Shown one piece after another: positions 1 to 8,430 of a DNA stretch of 64,000 bases (position 1 is the first letter of the stretch; each line of letters starts with the position of its first letter). The notes beneath the pieces are model-generated. The model was not told where the DNA came from. It ran no database searches and saw only the letters and a program-made list of their open reading frames with translations. A program made the translations under genes and the position numbers. Source of the stretch: Sphingobacteriales bacterium. GTDB lineage: Bacteria > Bacteroidota > Bacteroidia > Chitinophagales > UBA2359. The stretch covers positions 1 to 64,000 of the forward strand of contig JADJJT010000001.1 in the NCBI GenBank assembly GCA_016706405.1, read 5' to 3'.

Positions 1-1
1 T

Positions 2-646
2 GTAGGAAATGGAATGATTGTGAAACACTGGCGGCAAGATTGGTTGTTTGAAAATACCAATTGGTACGAATACAATGGATTTAACGACTGGAAATTAAAA
101 GTGGTATCTAAAGATGAAGTACAAGGACAGTGGACACAACGAGTTTTTGAGGTGGACGATAAACCGCGATACGGGGGAAGTGCTACATGGATTCATGCCG
201 ATGACCGCCACTACTGGCAAAATACAACCAATGCCCCGTTGCCAAGGCGGGAATACACTCAACGAAACGACTATAATATTACCCGAAGAACAAATTTACA
301 TGAAATTGTAAAAGATGGATGGATACATGACCAAGATAACGACAAAATAATCAGAGATGAAAAAGGTAATAACTATGTTTTGGCACAAGAAAAAGGGTAT
401 AATACATATACGAGAGTTGATGACTCGAAGTGTAAACCTGCTCGAGATTGGTGGAAAAAAAACAAAGATTTTTGGAAAAAAGTACGCACAAAATGGGAAG
501 CTGAATATGCGAAAAACAAAGACTTGAAACTTAAGGCAGATATAGACGGACAACCACTTTACATGGTTTTACAAGCATTGAAAACTAATGCCAGCCAAGA
601 AGAAATTAATAGAGTTATTGACAGTTTTATAATTTCCGGACAATGA
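2..646 (+). CDS. DUF6607-like protein (5' end outside window)
   Basis: The reading frame is open to the first base, so the gene very likely begins upstream; the internal ATG at 14 would leave a protein without a signal peptide. The visible part is rich in Trp, Tyr and charged residues (HWRQDW near the start, then WKKNKDFWKK and KWEAEY) and resembles the DUF6607 family of Bacteroidota, whose biochemical role I do not know. Its stop overlaps the next start in an ATGA arrangement, so it is translationally coupled to the TonB-dependent receptor at 643. With the HmuY-like gene at 4131 this points to a haem-uptake operon. Family assignment is from memory of the sequence pattern and is moderate. Confidence 0.7.
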   Translation, partial: VGNGMIVKHWRQDWLFENTNWYEYNGFNDWKLKVVSKDEVQGQWTQRVFEVDDKPRYGGSATWIHADDRHYWQNTTNAPLPRREYTQRNDYNITRRTNLHEIVKDGWIHDQDNDKIIRDEKGNNYVLAQEKGYNTYTRVDDSKCKPARDWWKKNKDFWKKVRTKWEAEYAKNKDLKLKADIDGQPLYMVLQALKTNASQEEINRVIDSFIISGQ

Positions 647-2730
647 CATTAATAAAAAATGTAACAAGGCTATACTTTTTTGGTTTAATTGTTTGTTATG
701 CTCAGTTTTTAAATGCTCAATTTGCCCCCACTGATTCGATTAAAGAATATCAACTTCGTGAGATAGTTGTTACTGGAACAAGAACGGAAAGAAGCATTAC
801 AACCCTACCTCTATCAACACAAATAATAACAAAAGAAAGTATTCAAAAATCAGGTGTAAGTCGTTTAAATGAAATTATTAGGGAACAAACTGGTTTGATA
901 GTAGTTCCAGATTTTAGCGGCGACGAGGGTATTCAACTGCAAGGCTTAGATGCTGACTATGTTATAATATTGATAGACGGCGCACCTTTGTTTGGCCGAA
1001 GTGCTGGAACTATAGACCTGACAAGGATTTCGGTTAACAATATTGATAGAATTGAGATTGTAAAGGGTGCGTCCTCGAGTTTATATGGCTCGGAGGCATT
1101 AGCAGGCGTTGTAAATATTATAACAAAAAAAACCGAAATAAGCGCAAAACCAAAGATAAACCTCAATTATAAATTTGCATCGTTTAATACACACGACCTG
1201 TCAACAACGCTTGAATATGGCAAAAAAAAGGTAGGCGTTGACCTATCCGGAAATTATTATAAAACCAACGGCTATAACCTATCTGAAAGCACTTTTTGGC
1301 AAACAGTAGAACCGTATTATAATTTCACAATTCAGCCTAAAATAAAAATTAATATTTCGGAAAAAATTAACTTAGGTATCAACGCGAGGGTTTTCAGCCA
1401 AACCCAAGATTACAAATTAGAAATTGCCCCGGACAGATATATTGGTGAGACGACCATTAAAGAATGGAATAATTCGATTTTGTTAAATCAAACTGTTTCA
1501 GACAAGGTGAAGTTAATTTACGACTTATACGCAACAAATTATAAAGCAAACGAATACTTAAATGACAAAGATAAAATACTATTTTCAGAGAGTAATTACG
1601 ACCAAGTGTTTTATCGCCCCGAAATTCGCTCGCACTATAAATTCGGAAGAAATATAATAACAGCTGCCGTTGGCTTAAATTATGAGTCTTTAGATAGAAC
1701 CTATTTTGAAAAAAAAGCAACCCTAAACTCGGAGTACACTTTTGGCCAGTTTGAATGGTTTATAAAAGAAAAATGGAATATTTTAGCTGGTTTCCGATAC
1801 GACAATCACCATCAATATCAATCGCAACTTAGCCCCAAAATTGCTGTCAACTATAAATGGAATAGTAATTTCTCTTTAAAAATGAGCATTGGGTATGGCT
1901 ACAAAGCCCCCGATTTGAGGCAGCTATATTTCGATTTTACTAACCTGGCAGTTGGTTATACTGTTTTGGGCTATAATGTGGCACTAGAAAAATTAGCTTT
2001 GTTACAAAGCCAAGGGCAAATTTTATTTACAAACGATGTTGACCTTTCAAACCCATTAAAACCCGAGAGTTCGGCCAATTTTAATTTTGGTGGGTACTAT
2101 AAAAAAAATAAACTCCTGATTGACTATAATATATTTTACAACCGAATTAATAATTTAATTGATACAAAAGCCATTGCACAAAAAACAAATGGACAAAACG
2201 TTTTCTCGTATATTAATGTAAACAAAATATATACTACCGGCTTAGAAACAAATGCAACCTATGAACTAAGCTCAGACTTTTCAATTTCGATGGGCTACCA
2301 GTACCTTGTTGCCAAAGACCAAGCTGTTATTGATAAAATAAAGAAGGATGAGCTATTTGCCCGCGACCCAGTTACCTTAGTCTCTTTTAAACTAAAACGA
2401 AGCGACTATTTTGGCTTGTACAACCGTTCAAAACACATTGCAAATATTAAAATTAACTATTTAATTCCTCTAATTAAAACATCGCTAAGTGCCAGGTTTT
2501 TTTACCGCAGCCAATACGGCTTGTTTGATTCAAATAATAATGCGGCATTTGATAGGTACGACAATTTTGTTAAAGGATATTTTTTAACCAATATTACCTT
2601 AAATAAAGATTTTAAAGGTCAAATTTCCGGACAAATTGGCGTGAACAACCTCTTAGATTATAAAGATGAAAATAATATTTCTAATCTGCCCGGAAGGCAA
2701 TTTTTTGCTAAAATTCAATATTATTATTAG
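643..2730 (+). CDS. hmuR: TonB-dependent outer-membrane receptor, HmuR-like (haem uptake)
   Basis: A 695-residue outer-membrane receptor that would import a ligand using TonB/ExbBD energy. Residues 1-25 form a signal peptide ending in NAQ. Residues about 36-165 are the plug domain (REIVVTGTR, then DGAPLFGR and the typical RIEIVKGASSSLYGSEALAGVVNIIT). The rest is a beta-barrel with many alternating aromatic residues, ending in a Tyr-rich terminal strand (KIQYYY) expected for barrel insertion. The plug resembles haem receptors of the HmuR type, and an HmuY-like lipoprotein lies at 4131, which makes haem the likely ligand. The ATG overlaps the stop of the preceding gene. The region between this gene and hmuY is broken by an IS5-family insertion. 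Confidence 0.9.
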   Translation: MTLIKNVTRLYFFGLIVCYAQFLNAQFAPTDSIKEYQLREIVVTGTRTERSITTLPLSTQIITKESIQKSGVSRLNEIIREQTGLIVVPDFSGDEGIQLQGLDADYVIILIDGAPLFGRSAGTIDLTRISVNNIDRIEIVKGASSSLYGSEALAGVVNIITKKTEISAKPKINLNYKFASFNTHDLSTTLEYGKKKVGVDLSGNYYKTNGYNLSESTFWQTVEPYYNFTIQPKIKINISEKINLGINARVFSQTQDYKLEIAPDRYIGETTIKEWNNSILLNQTVSDKVKLIYDLYATNYKANEYLNDKDKILFSESNYDQVFYRPEIRSHYKFGRNIITAAVGLNYESLDRTYFEKKATLNSEYTFGQFEWFIKEKWNILAGFRYDNHHQYQSQLSPKIAVNYKWNSNFSLKMSIGYGYKAPDLRQLYFDFTNLAVGYTVLGYNVALEKLALLQSQGQILFTNDVDLSNPLKPESSANFNFGGYYKKNKLLIDYNIFYNRINNLIDTKAIAQKTNGQNVFSYINVNKIYTTGLETNATYELSSDFSISMGYQYLVAKDQAVIDKIKKDELFARDPVTLVSFKLKRSDYFGLYNRSKHIANIKINYLIPLIKTSLSARFFYRSQYGLFDSNNNAAFDRYDNFVKGYFLTNITLNKDFKGQISGQIGVNNLLDYKDENNISNLPGRQFFAKIQYYY

Positions 2731-2951
2731 AACTAAAATAATTCAATATGTTTAATTTGCCATAAAATGAAACAATGTTTTAGAAATCCTAAATATTGTT
2801 TTGCCCTTAGTTTTTAATTGCTCATTTGTATAGCATGGCCTCAATAAGCTTAAAGGAGATTCTAAGTCGAACAAGCCAAAATCAGACCTTAAAAAAGTTG
2901 CCCTAACATTAATAATATAGCCCCCCTGAATATTAAGAGCCTGTCTAAATT

Positions 2952-3320
2952 TTATTTTCTAATTCTATTAAGCATCAATTTTATCATGGCAAGTTGGATC
3001 ATTGTCTGGCTCGTTTCGGTTTGGAACTCAAAGTCTTTACTCAATCTTCGATAGCTTTCGAGCCATGCAAAAGTTCTTTCAACAATCCATCTTTTTGGCA
3101 ATACTTCGAATTTCGAGGCTGTATTCGATCTACTTACAACCTCAACCACCCACCCAAACGTTTTGCGGGTATTTTCAATTAACTCGCCTCTATACCCGCC
3201 ATCAGCTACTATCTTTACCAATCTGCAAAACCTGCCTCTGAGGTCAGCTATAACCATTGGGGCTGATTTACTGTCATGCTCATTTGCCGCATGAACCACA
3301 ACCGCTAAAAGTAGTCCCAT
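2952..3320 (-). CDS. IS5-family transposase, C-terminal frame (orfB), copy 1
   Basis: 122 residues. It holds the second catalytic Asp (ADGGYRG) and the catalytic Glu with its Y-2-R-like context (IVERTFAWLESYRRL). Translation in this frame extends upstream past the nominal ATG to the slip site at 3356-3362, so it is best read as the second half of one frameshifted transposase of about 255 residues rather than a separate protein. Confidence 0.88.
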   Translation of the reverse strand: MGLLLAVVVHAANEHDSKSAPMVIADLRGRFCRLVKIVADGGYRGELIENTRKTFGWVVEVVSRSNTASKFEVLPKRWIVERTFAWLESYRRLSKDFEFQTETSQTMIQLAMIKLMLNRIRK

Positions 3321-3325
3321 TGTAT

Positions 3326-3718
3326 CTACAATAATATGCCGCTTTCTGCCTTTAACTTTTTACCCCCGTCAATCCCTCTGCACAAGCCTCCGACGCTTGT
3401 TGTCTTTACGCTCTGGCTATCAATTATACCAACACTTGGCGATGAAGCCCTGCCTGCTTGCTTTCGAGTCTTATCCCTGAGTATTTCATGGATGAGTTCT
3501 ATCGTCCCATCCTTCTTCCACTTGGTAAAATAGTAGTAAACAAGCTTCCATGACGGAAAATGGAACGGCAGCATGCGCCATTGACAGCCAGTTTTAAGCA
3601 AATAGAACAGCGCATTAAAAATTTCTCTTAAACTGTGTTTTCGTTTCCGTTTGTCGTCTAAAATGCCTAATATTGCACTCCATTGACTATCGGTGAGACT
3701 GCTTGGGTAGGTTTTCAT
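3326..3718 (-). CDS. IS5-family transposase, N-terminal frame (orfA), copy 1
   Basis: 130 residues. It contains the helix-turn-helix region (YPSSLTDSQWSAI) and the first catalytic Asp of the DDE fold (GIIDSQSVKTT). It ends shortly after a T-AAA-AAG slip-prone site (minus strand, complement of 3356-3362). A -1 shift there would continue as KKVKGRKRH into the second frame, which is the usual way such two-frame IS5 elements make full-length transposase. Confidence 0.9.
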   Translation of the reverse strand: MKTYPSSLTDSQWSAILGILDDKRKRKHSLREIFNALFYLLKTGCQWRMLPFHFPSWKLVYYYFTKWKKDGTIELIHEILRDKTRKQAGRASSPSVGIIDSQSVKTTSVGGLCRGIDGGKKLKAESGILL

Positions 3719-4130
3719 TTTACTTTATGTGTTTGATTTTCATAAAGCTATGAATTATTATTTAAACGTCAAACTGATAGTCTTTTATTCACATCTCTTT
3801 TAATAACTTTTTTCCTATCAATTTTTAGGACTGGCATGCCAATTTTTAATTTTTAGACAGTCTCTAAAAATTACATTTTTGGCATCAATCAAACAAAGTA
3901 TTTTTGACCGTTTTGAGTGAGGCATAAACAGTATTTGAACTTCTAATGCTAAACCAAATATTTTGGTTTGCAAATAGACCTATTCAGTAGTTCATAATTT
4001 TTTTCGCTCTTAATCTTTTTGACCCAATCATTTTTTGCTTTTGCTTGTAAATGTTTGGTTATTTATAGAATCCAAAATCGAAATCCACAAATAAATATAT
4101 CAATTTTATAAGTTAATAAATTTTACAATT

Positions 4131-4748
4131 ATGTTAAAATCAACACTAACCAAATCGGTTTTCTTATTTTTAGTAATTTGCCTGGCTGCTGCGTGCAAAA
4201 AAGAAGAAACGCTTGTGCCAGTATTAGAAACAAAAACATTTTCAAACTTATATGCTCCACAAACAGGTGGTCAGGGGCAACCAGTAGGAGGTGACTTTAT
4301 AAAGTTTAGCTTTTTGCATGGAACAACCGTAACAGACGACTCATGGGATGTTGCCTTTCGTGGCGCTACGATTTTAGTAAACGGAGGCACTCTAATCGGC
4401 ATTGCCGATGAGCCAATCCGTACCGGAATCGGTGCTATAAGTATTGTAACAAACTCTTTGGATGCTGTTAAAGAGGTACCCGAATCATCTACTTTTAAAC
4501 AAGATGGCGCAAATACATACGCAATTCCAACCGGAAGCGACAACGGCTGGTATAATTATAATAGTACCACTAATTTAATTACACCTCTCGCCGGAAAAGT
4601 ATTTGTAGTAAAAACGCACGATGGCAAATATGCTAAATTTGAAATTATTAGCTACTATAAAGATGCCCCAACAAGCCCCGATGCAACCTCATTATCAAGA
4701 TATTATACATTCAGATATGTATATCAGCCCGATGGCACTGCATTTTAG
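4131..4748 (+). CDS. hmuY: HmuY-like haem-binding lipoprotein
   Basis: 205 residues. A lipoprotein signal peptide ends at Cys22 (FLFLVICLAAACKK), so the mature protein would be lipid-anchored in the envelope. The body matches the HmuY pattern: WDVAFRGATILVNGG near the middle and a C-terminal SRYYTFRYVYQ. HmuY-family haemophores capture haem and deliver it to a TonB receptor, here most likely the protein at 643-2730. The gene now lies downstream of an IS5 copy, with 266 bp of AT-rich DNA between the IS end and its ATG; expression would need a new promoter or read-through. I see no clear TAnnTTTG box directly in front of it. Confidence 0.83.
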   Translation: MLKSTLTKSVFLFLVICLAAACKKEETLVPVLETKTFSNLYAPQTGGQGQPVGGDFIKFSFLHGTTVTDDSWDVAFRGATILVNGGTLIGIADEPIRTGIGAISIVTNSLDAVKEVPESSTFKQDGANTYAIPTGSDNGWYNYNSTTNLITPLAGKVFVVKTHDGKYAKFEIISYYKDAPTSPDATSLSRYYTFRYVYQPDGTAF

Positions 4749-5043
4749 TAGCTAACTATTATTGTCTTAAAATCTTAAGGCTCAAAAACGTAGTGACAAG
4801 AAAATTAAAAAAGAAAAACTTAATTGGAATTGTTCAGGTGGGTTATCTAGAAAAGCTAATTTAAGTACTTGTCAAATTGTACTTATGTCAATTGACACTT
4901 AACGATTGAATTCGCCAAAACTTAAATTTCTCACCTGTGCAAAACCATAAATTCTAAAAAGCCATGCTGCCCCGCCTCCTATAAGCAGGCTAAAAATACT
5001 AAAAAAAGAAAACAAAAAATATACTACCAATTAGTAAAAAGCG
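4749..5043. other. intergenic stretch between hmuY and rpsO promoter
   Basis: About 295 bp of AT-rich sequence with no open frame of note. I see no convincing terminator hairpin for hmuY. The rpsO promoter box begins at 5044. Confidence 0.5.
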
Positions 5044-5051
5044 TACCTTTG
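5044..5051 (+). promoter_or_regulatory. Bacteroidota -7 box for rpsO
   Basis: TACCTTTG matches the TAnnTTTG consensus of the Bacteroidota primary sigma factor and lies about 50 bp before the rpsO start. No good TTG -33 element is visible at the usual spacing. Confidence 0.55.
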
Positions 5052-5101
5052 CCCTCTAAATCTATTTATTAGCTAATTTTATCCGGAATCATACCATCGT
5101 T

Positions 5102-5380
5102 ATGAGTAAGCGTTATTTGAGCACCGAACAAAAAAAAGAATATTTTAAAACTTATGGCGGCAGCGAAACCAATACCGGTTCATCGCATGCCCAGGTGGCT
5201 TTGTTAACTGCCCGTGTCAATCATTTATCAGGGCATTTAAAAAGTAATCCAAAAGACCATTCAACCCGCGCCTCCTTGTTAAAAATGGTAGGTCAGCGCA
5301 AAAGGTTACTTCAGTTTATTGCTGCACACGATATTTTAGAGTATCGTAAACTTATTGAAAAACTTGGAATTCGCAAATAA
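5102..5380 (+). CDS. rpsO: 30S ribosomal protein S15
   Basis: 92 residues, close to the usual 89. The S15 signature is clear: GGSETNTGSSHAQVALLTARVNHLSGHL, followed by KDHSTRASLLKMVGQRKRLL and the C-terminal YRKLIEKLGIRK. S15 binds the central domain of 16S rRNA in the small subunit and helps form the intersubunit bridge. It stands alone as a monocistronic gene with its own -7 box; the neighbours are unrelated. This is a secure housekeeping anchor for the left chromosomal block. Confidence 0.98.
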   Translation: MSKRYLSTEQKKEYFKTYGGSETNTGSSHAQVALLTARVNHLSGHLKSNPKDHSTRASLLKMVGQRKRLLQFIAAHDILEYRKLIEKLGIRK

Positions 5381-5686
5381 AGCTGCTAAGATTGTATTAC
5401 TGAACAACAATTAGCTGCTGATTAGTTTTGCTTTAACTTGTACTTCAATTTGGTTTAGCCTACTATTAAAATAAGTCAGTTTAAAGTTTTATCCTAAACG
5501 AAAAGTTAGATTTGTTTATTTTGTGGTTTTTGCCACATTTTAAGCAGATCTAATTTTTTTTATATACGCCTTGCACCATGCTCATTTTTTCGATTTTGCC
5601 TTGGTTTATTAAAGCGGATTACATCATTTATATAGGCTGTAGTAATTTGAATTTTTAAACTGTGCAGAGAAATCAAACTTAGTTAT
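5381..5686. other. intergenic stretch between convergent rpsO and uvrD
   Basis: About 305 bp, T-rich, between two convergent genes. I see no tRNA, no convincing hairpin terminator and no short coding frame with a recognisable product. Confidence 0.5.
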
Positions 5687-8245
5687 TTAACTACTTTTGT
5701 CGGGTACAACCATTAATTGGGCAAATTTAAGCATCATGCGTTTTTCGCCGTGGTGTTGAAAATCGATATGGGCAATACGTTTGTCAAACTCGCCTTCAAG
5801 GGCTGTAACTTTGCCGTAGCCAAATCGTTGATGCGCAACCTTTACGCCCAAAATAATAGCATTCGCTGGGCTGGGTTTAAAGTTTTCAATTTGCGGTAGG
5901 TTAGTTAAATTTCCCTTGTTTACATTAGTGCCGGCTACACTATTTTTTTGCTGCTGTTGCTTTTGCGCCAACCGTATATTGCTCGATATACTATTTTGAA
6001 AGCCATCGTAAGCCGGATTGGTCGTTACAAACGAAGGCTTTCTTATTCCACCACCTATTATATCTAAGCTTTCGGGTGGTATTTCGCTTAAAAATCGGCT
6101 TGGCTGGCAATCCTGTAGTTGACCAAATCTATAACGGTTAGCCGCATTACACAAATACAATTTTTTTTGGGCGCGGGTAACGGCAACATAAAACAAGCGG
6201 CGTTCCTCTTCGAGTTGGCTGGGCTGCTCGCTCGATTGCCTCGAAGGAAATAACTGCTCTTCTAATCCGGCTATAAAAACACATTCAAATTCTAAGCCCT
6301 TTGCCGTATGCACTGTCATTAATTTTACTTTGTCCTGTTCGTCGTTCTCATTGTCTAAATCTGTATATAAGCTTACCTCTTGTAAATAAGCCCCTAACGA
6401 GCTGTCAACGGTTTCGCTGGCTTCGTTTATAACGCCTGCTTTTCGGTTGTCAACAAATTCTTTGATGGAGTTAAACAGTTCTTGCAGGTTTTCGTATCGG
6501 CTAAGACCCTCAACGGTTTTGTCTTGATGCAGTTCGCGTATTAACCCCGATTTTTCTCCGGCCTTTACTGCTAATTCATACGCATCTACCGTAGGGCTAA
6601 GTAACTGTAAATAACGCACCATATCAATAAATTGAGCAATGGCGTTTTGGGCTTTAGCGGTAATGCTTGTAATGCGGGTAATTTGGGTGGCGGCATCCCA
6701 AACCGATATTTTAAGTTGCGCCGCAGTTTCCCAAAGTTTATCTAAAGTGGTGGTGCCAATGCCGCGAAGTGGGTAGTTAATTACGCGGCGCAGTGCTTCT
6801 TCATCGTGTTGGTTGGCCACAAGGCGCAAATAGGCCATCATGTCTTTTATTTCTTTGCGCTGAAAAAACGATAATCCACCGTAAATACGGTAAGGAATGC
6901 CTTTTCGGCGCAGTGCTTCTTCAAGCGTGCGCGATTGGGCGTTGGTGCGGTATAAAATTGCAATTTGCTCGTTTTTATAATGGTTGCGCAGTCGTTCTTC
7001 TGCAATAGAGTCGGCAATTAGGCGACCTTCGTCGTTGTCGCTGGCGGCATTAATTACACGGGGTTTGCTGCCAATGTCGTTGTCTGTCCAAACGGTTTTG
7101 GCTAATTGGTTGGCGTTGCGTGCTATTATATCGTTCGAAATTTGAACAATATGTTTTGTTGAGCGGTAGTTTTGCTCTAATTTAAACAGTTTTCTTTCCG
7201 GATAATCTTTTTCAAAGTGCAAAATATTATCAATTGTTGCTCCTCTAAAGGCATAAATACTTTGTGCATCGTCTCCTACAATACATAAATTGCGGTGCTG
7301 GGCTGCCAACATGCGTAAAATTGTATATTGCACATAATTTGTATCCTGAAATTCATCAACCATGATATGGGAAAATTTTTGCTGATACTTGGCTAAAATT
7401 TCCGGATTTGTTTGAAACAGCACGAACATATTCACCAAAAGATCGTCAAAATCCATGGCACCAGCTTGTTTGCATCTTTTTACATAGAGGTCGTAAACCA
7501 AGCCTAAATGAGGGCGTTTGGTAGCATTATCGTACTGTTGTAGCTGGGTGTTTTTGTTGTAATCGGTGGGTAATATTAGTTTGTTTTTGGCAAACGAAAT
7601 TCGGTGATAAATGCTGTTTGCGTTATATTGTTCCTTGTCGTCAAGTTTTAGCTCTTTTACAATGGCTGTAATTAGGCTTTTGGCATCTTCGGGGTCATAA
7701 ATTGTAAAATTTGCAGGATAGCCTAAAGCTTCGGCCTCTATGCGTAGTAGTCGGGCAAAAATACTATGGAAAGTACCCATATTTAGCTGTCGGCTGGCCT
7801 CGTTATTGGTTAGGCTGGCTATTCGGCGTTTCATTTCGCGGGCAGCCTTATTGGTAAAGGTCAGCGATAAAATATTCCAGGGTGCTATTTGGCTGTTAAT
7901 TAAGTGCACCATTCGATAGGTTAGTACGCGAGTTTTGCCCGAGCCTGGCCCGGCAATAATCATTACCGGACCTTTTAGGGTGGTAACTGCAGCCCGTTGT
8001 ACTTCGTTTAGTTCGGCTAAGTAATTGGTGTTTTGAATGGGGGCAAAAAGAGGTTTTTGCGTAGTGGGTTGCTTTGCAGCAGGCGGCGATAGTTGTTCTG
8101 CTTCCGGATTATTGGCTTTTTTAGCGGGTGCTCTTTTGTGGGTTGTTGACTGTTTGTTTTTAGCTAAAATATCGGGCTCTTGTTGCTCGTTATTCTCGTT
8201 GTTACTATCGTTTAAAGGGGGTTGGTTGAAGAGGTCGTGAAACAT
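5687..8245 (-). CDS. uvrD: ATP-dependent DNA helicase, UvrD/PcrA family
   Basis: 852 residues; superfamily 1A helicase of repair and replication restart, 3'-5' polarity in the family. Residues 1-70 are a low-complexity Gln/Asn/Lys/Pro extension not usual for the family. Then come the Q motif (LNEVQRAAV), Walker A AGPGSGKT (98-105), the thread motif LTFTNKAAREM, Walker B VDEFQDTN, motif III GDDAQSIYAFRGA, motif IV LEQNYRST, and motifs V-VI (LMTVHTAKGLEFECVF, RRLFYVAVTRAQ). The C-terminus carries the Tudor-like segment (GVKVAHQRFGYGKV) found in PcrA/UvrD. A -7 box at 8253-8260 sits directly upstream, so the transcript may have almost no leader. Confidence 0.95.
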   Translation of the reverse strand: MFHDLFNQPPLNDSNNENNEQQEPDILAKNKQSTTHKRAPAKKANNPEAEQLSPPAAKQPTTQKPLFAPIQNTNYLAELNEVQRAAVTTLKGPVMIIAGPGSGKTRVLTYRMVHLINSQIAPWNILSLTFTNKAAREMKRRIASLTNNEASRQLNMGTFHSIFARLLRIEAEALGYPANFTIYDPEDAKSLITAIVKELKLDDKEQYNANSIYHRISFAKNKLILPTDYNKNTQLQQYDNATKRPHLGLVYDLYVKRCKQAGAMDFDDLLVNMFVLFQTNPEILAKYQQKFSHIMVDEFQDTNYVQYTILRMLAAQHRNLCIVGDDAQSIYAFRGATIDNILHFEKDYPERKLFKLEQNYRSTKHIVQISNDIIARNANQLAKTVWTDNDIGSKPRVINAASDNDEGRLIADSIAEERLRNHYKNEQIAILYRTNAQSRTLEEALRRKGIPYRIYGGLSFFQRKEIKDMMAYLRLVANQHDEEALRRVINYPLRGIGTTTLDKLWETAAQLKISVWDAATQITRITSITAKAQNAIAQFIDMVRYLQLLSPTVDAYELAVKAGEKSGLIRELHQDKTVEGLSRYENLQELFNSIKEFVDNRKAGVINEASETVDSSLGAYLQEVSLYTDLDNENDEQDKVKLMTVHTAKGLEFECVFIAGLEEQLFPSRQSSEQPSQLEEERRLFYVAVTRAQKKLYLCNAANRYRFGQLQDCQPSRFLSEIPPESLDIIGGGIRKPSFVTTNPAYDGFQNSISSNIRLAQKQQQQKNSVAGTNVNKGNLTNLPQIENFKPSPANAIILGVKVAHQRFGYGKVTALEGEFDKRIAHIDFQHHGEKRMMLKFAQLMVVPDKSS

Positions 8246-8252
8246 AATACTG

Positions 8253-8260
8253 CAAAGTTA
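8253..8260 (-). promoter_or_regulatory. Bacteroidota -7 box for uvrD
   Basis: Minus strand reads TAACTTTG, a full match to TAnnTTTG. Only seven bases separate it from the uvrD ATG, so transcription would start at or next to the start codon. Confidence 0.6.
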
Positions 8261-8364
8261 CAATCTTATGCGAAAAGTGGAAGTGTAAATGGGTTTTCCG
8301 GATAAAAAAATACCCAACTGTTTTGTCTATAACTGCTTACCAATTCCATCTTTCAAAAAAAAAT

Positions 8365-8403
8365 AAAAAACAGGTAAAGCAAAACTCACTTTACCTGTTT
8401 TTT
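8365..8403 (-). terminator. Rho-independent terminator after 8431-9795 gene
   Basis: Perfect 9-bp stem CAGGTAAAG / CTTTACCTG (8371-8379, 8389-8397) with a 9-base loop, flanked by A-runs on one side and an 8-T run on the other. It lies just past the stop of the minus-strand gene at 8431 and upstream of uvrD, and would work in either direction. Confidence 0.8.
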
Positions 8404-8430
8404 TTAGGATTAGCTAAAACAAACAAATAT

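Larger units (their letters stand above)
2937..3864 (-). mobile_element. IS5-family (IS1031/IS427-like) insertion sequence, copy 1
   Basis: A 928-bp element with imperfect terminal inverted repeats: GAGCCTGTCTAAA at the 2937 end and the complement of GAGACTGTCTAAAA at 3851-3864. A 3-bp target duplication TAA flanks it (2934-2936 and 3865-3867), fitting the TNA target of the IS1031 group. It carries two transposase frames on the minus strand. It appears identical to the copy at 10386-11313 in the opposite orientation, so both are recent. It lies between the TonB receptor and hmuY and probably separates hmuY from the upstream promoter. Confidence 0.93.

Noticed and set aside
5381..5686. Small RNA between rpsO and uvrD
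   Set aside because: No promoter box plus terminator pair is visible on either strand.
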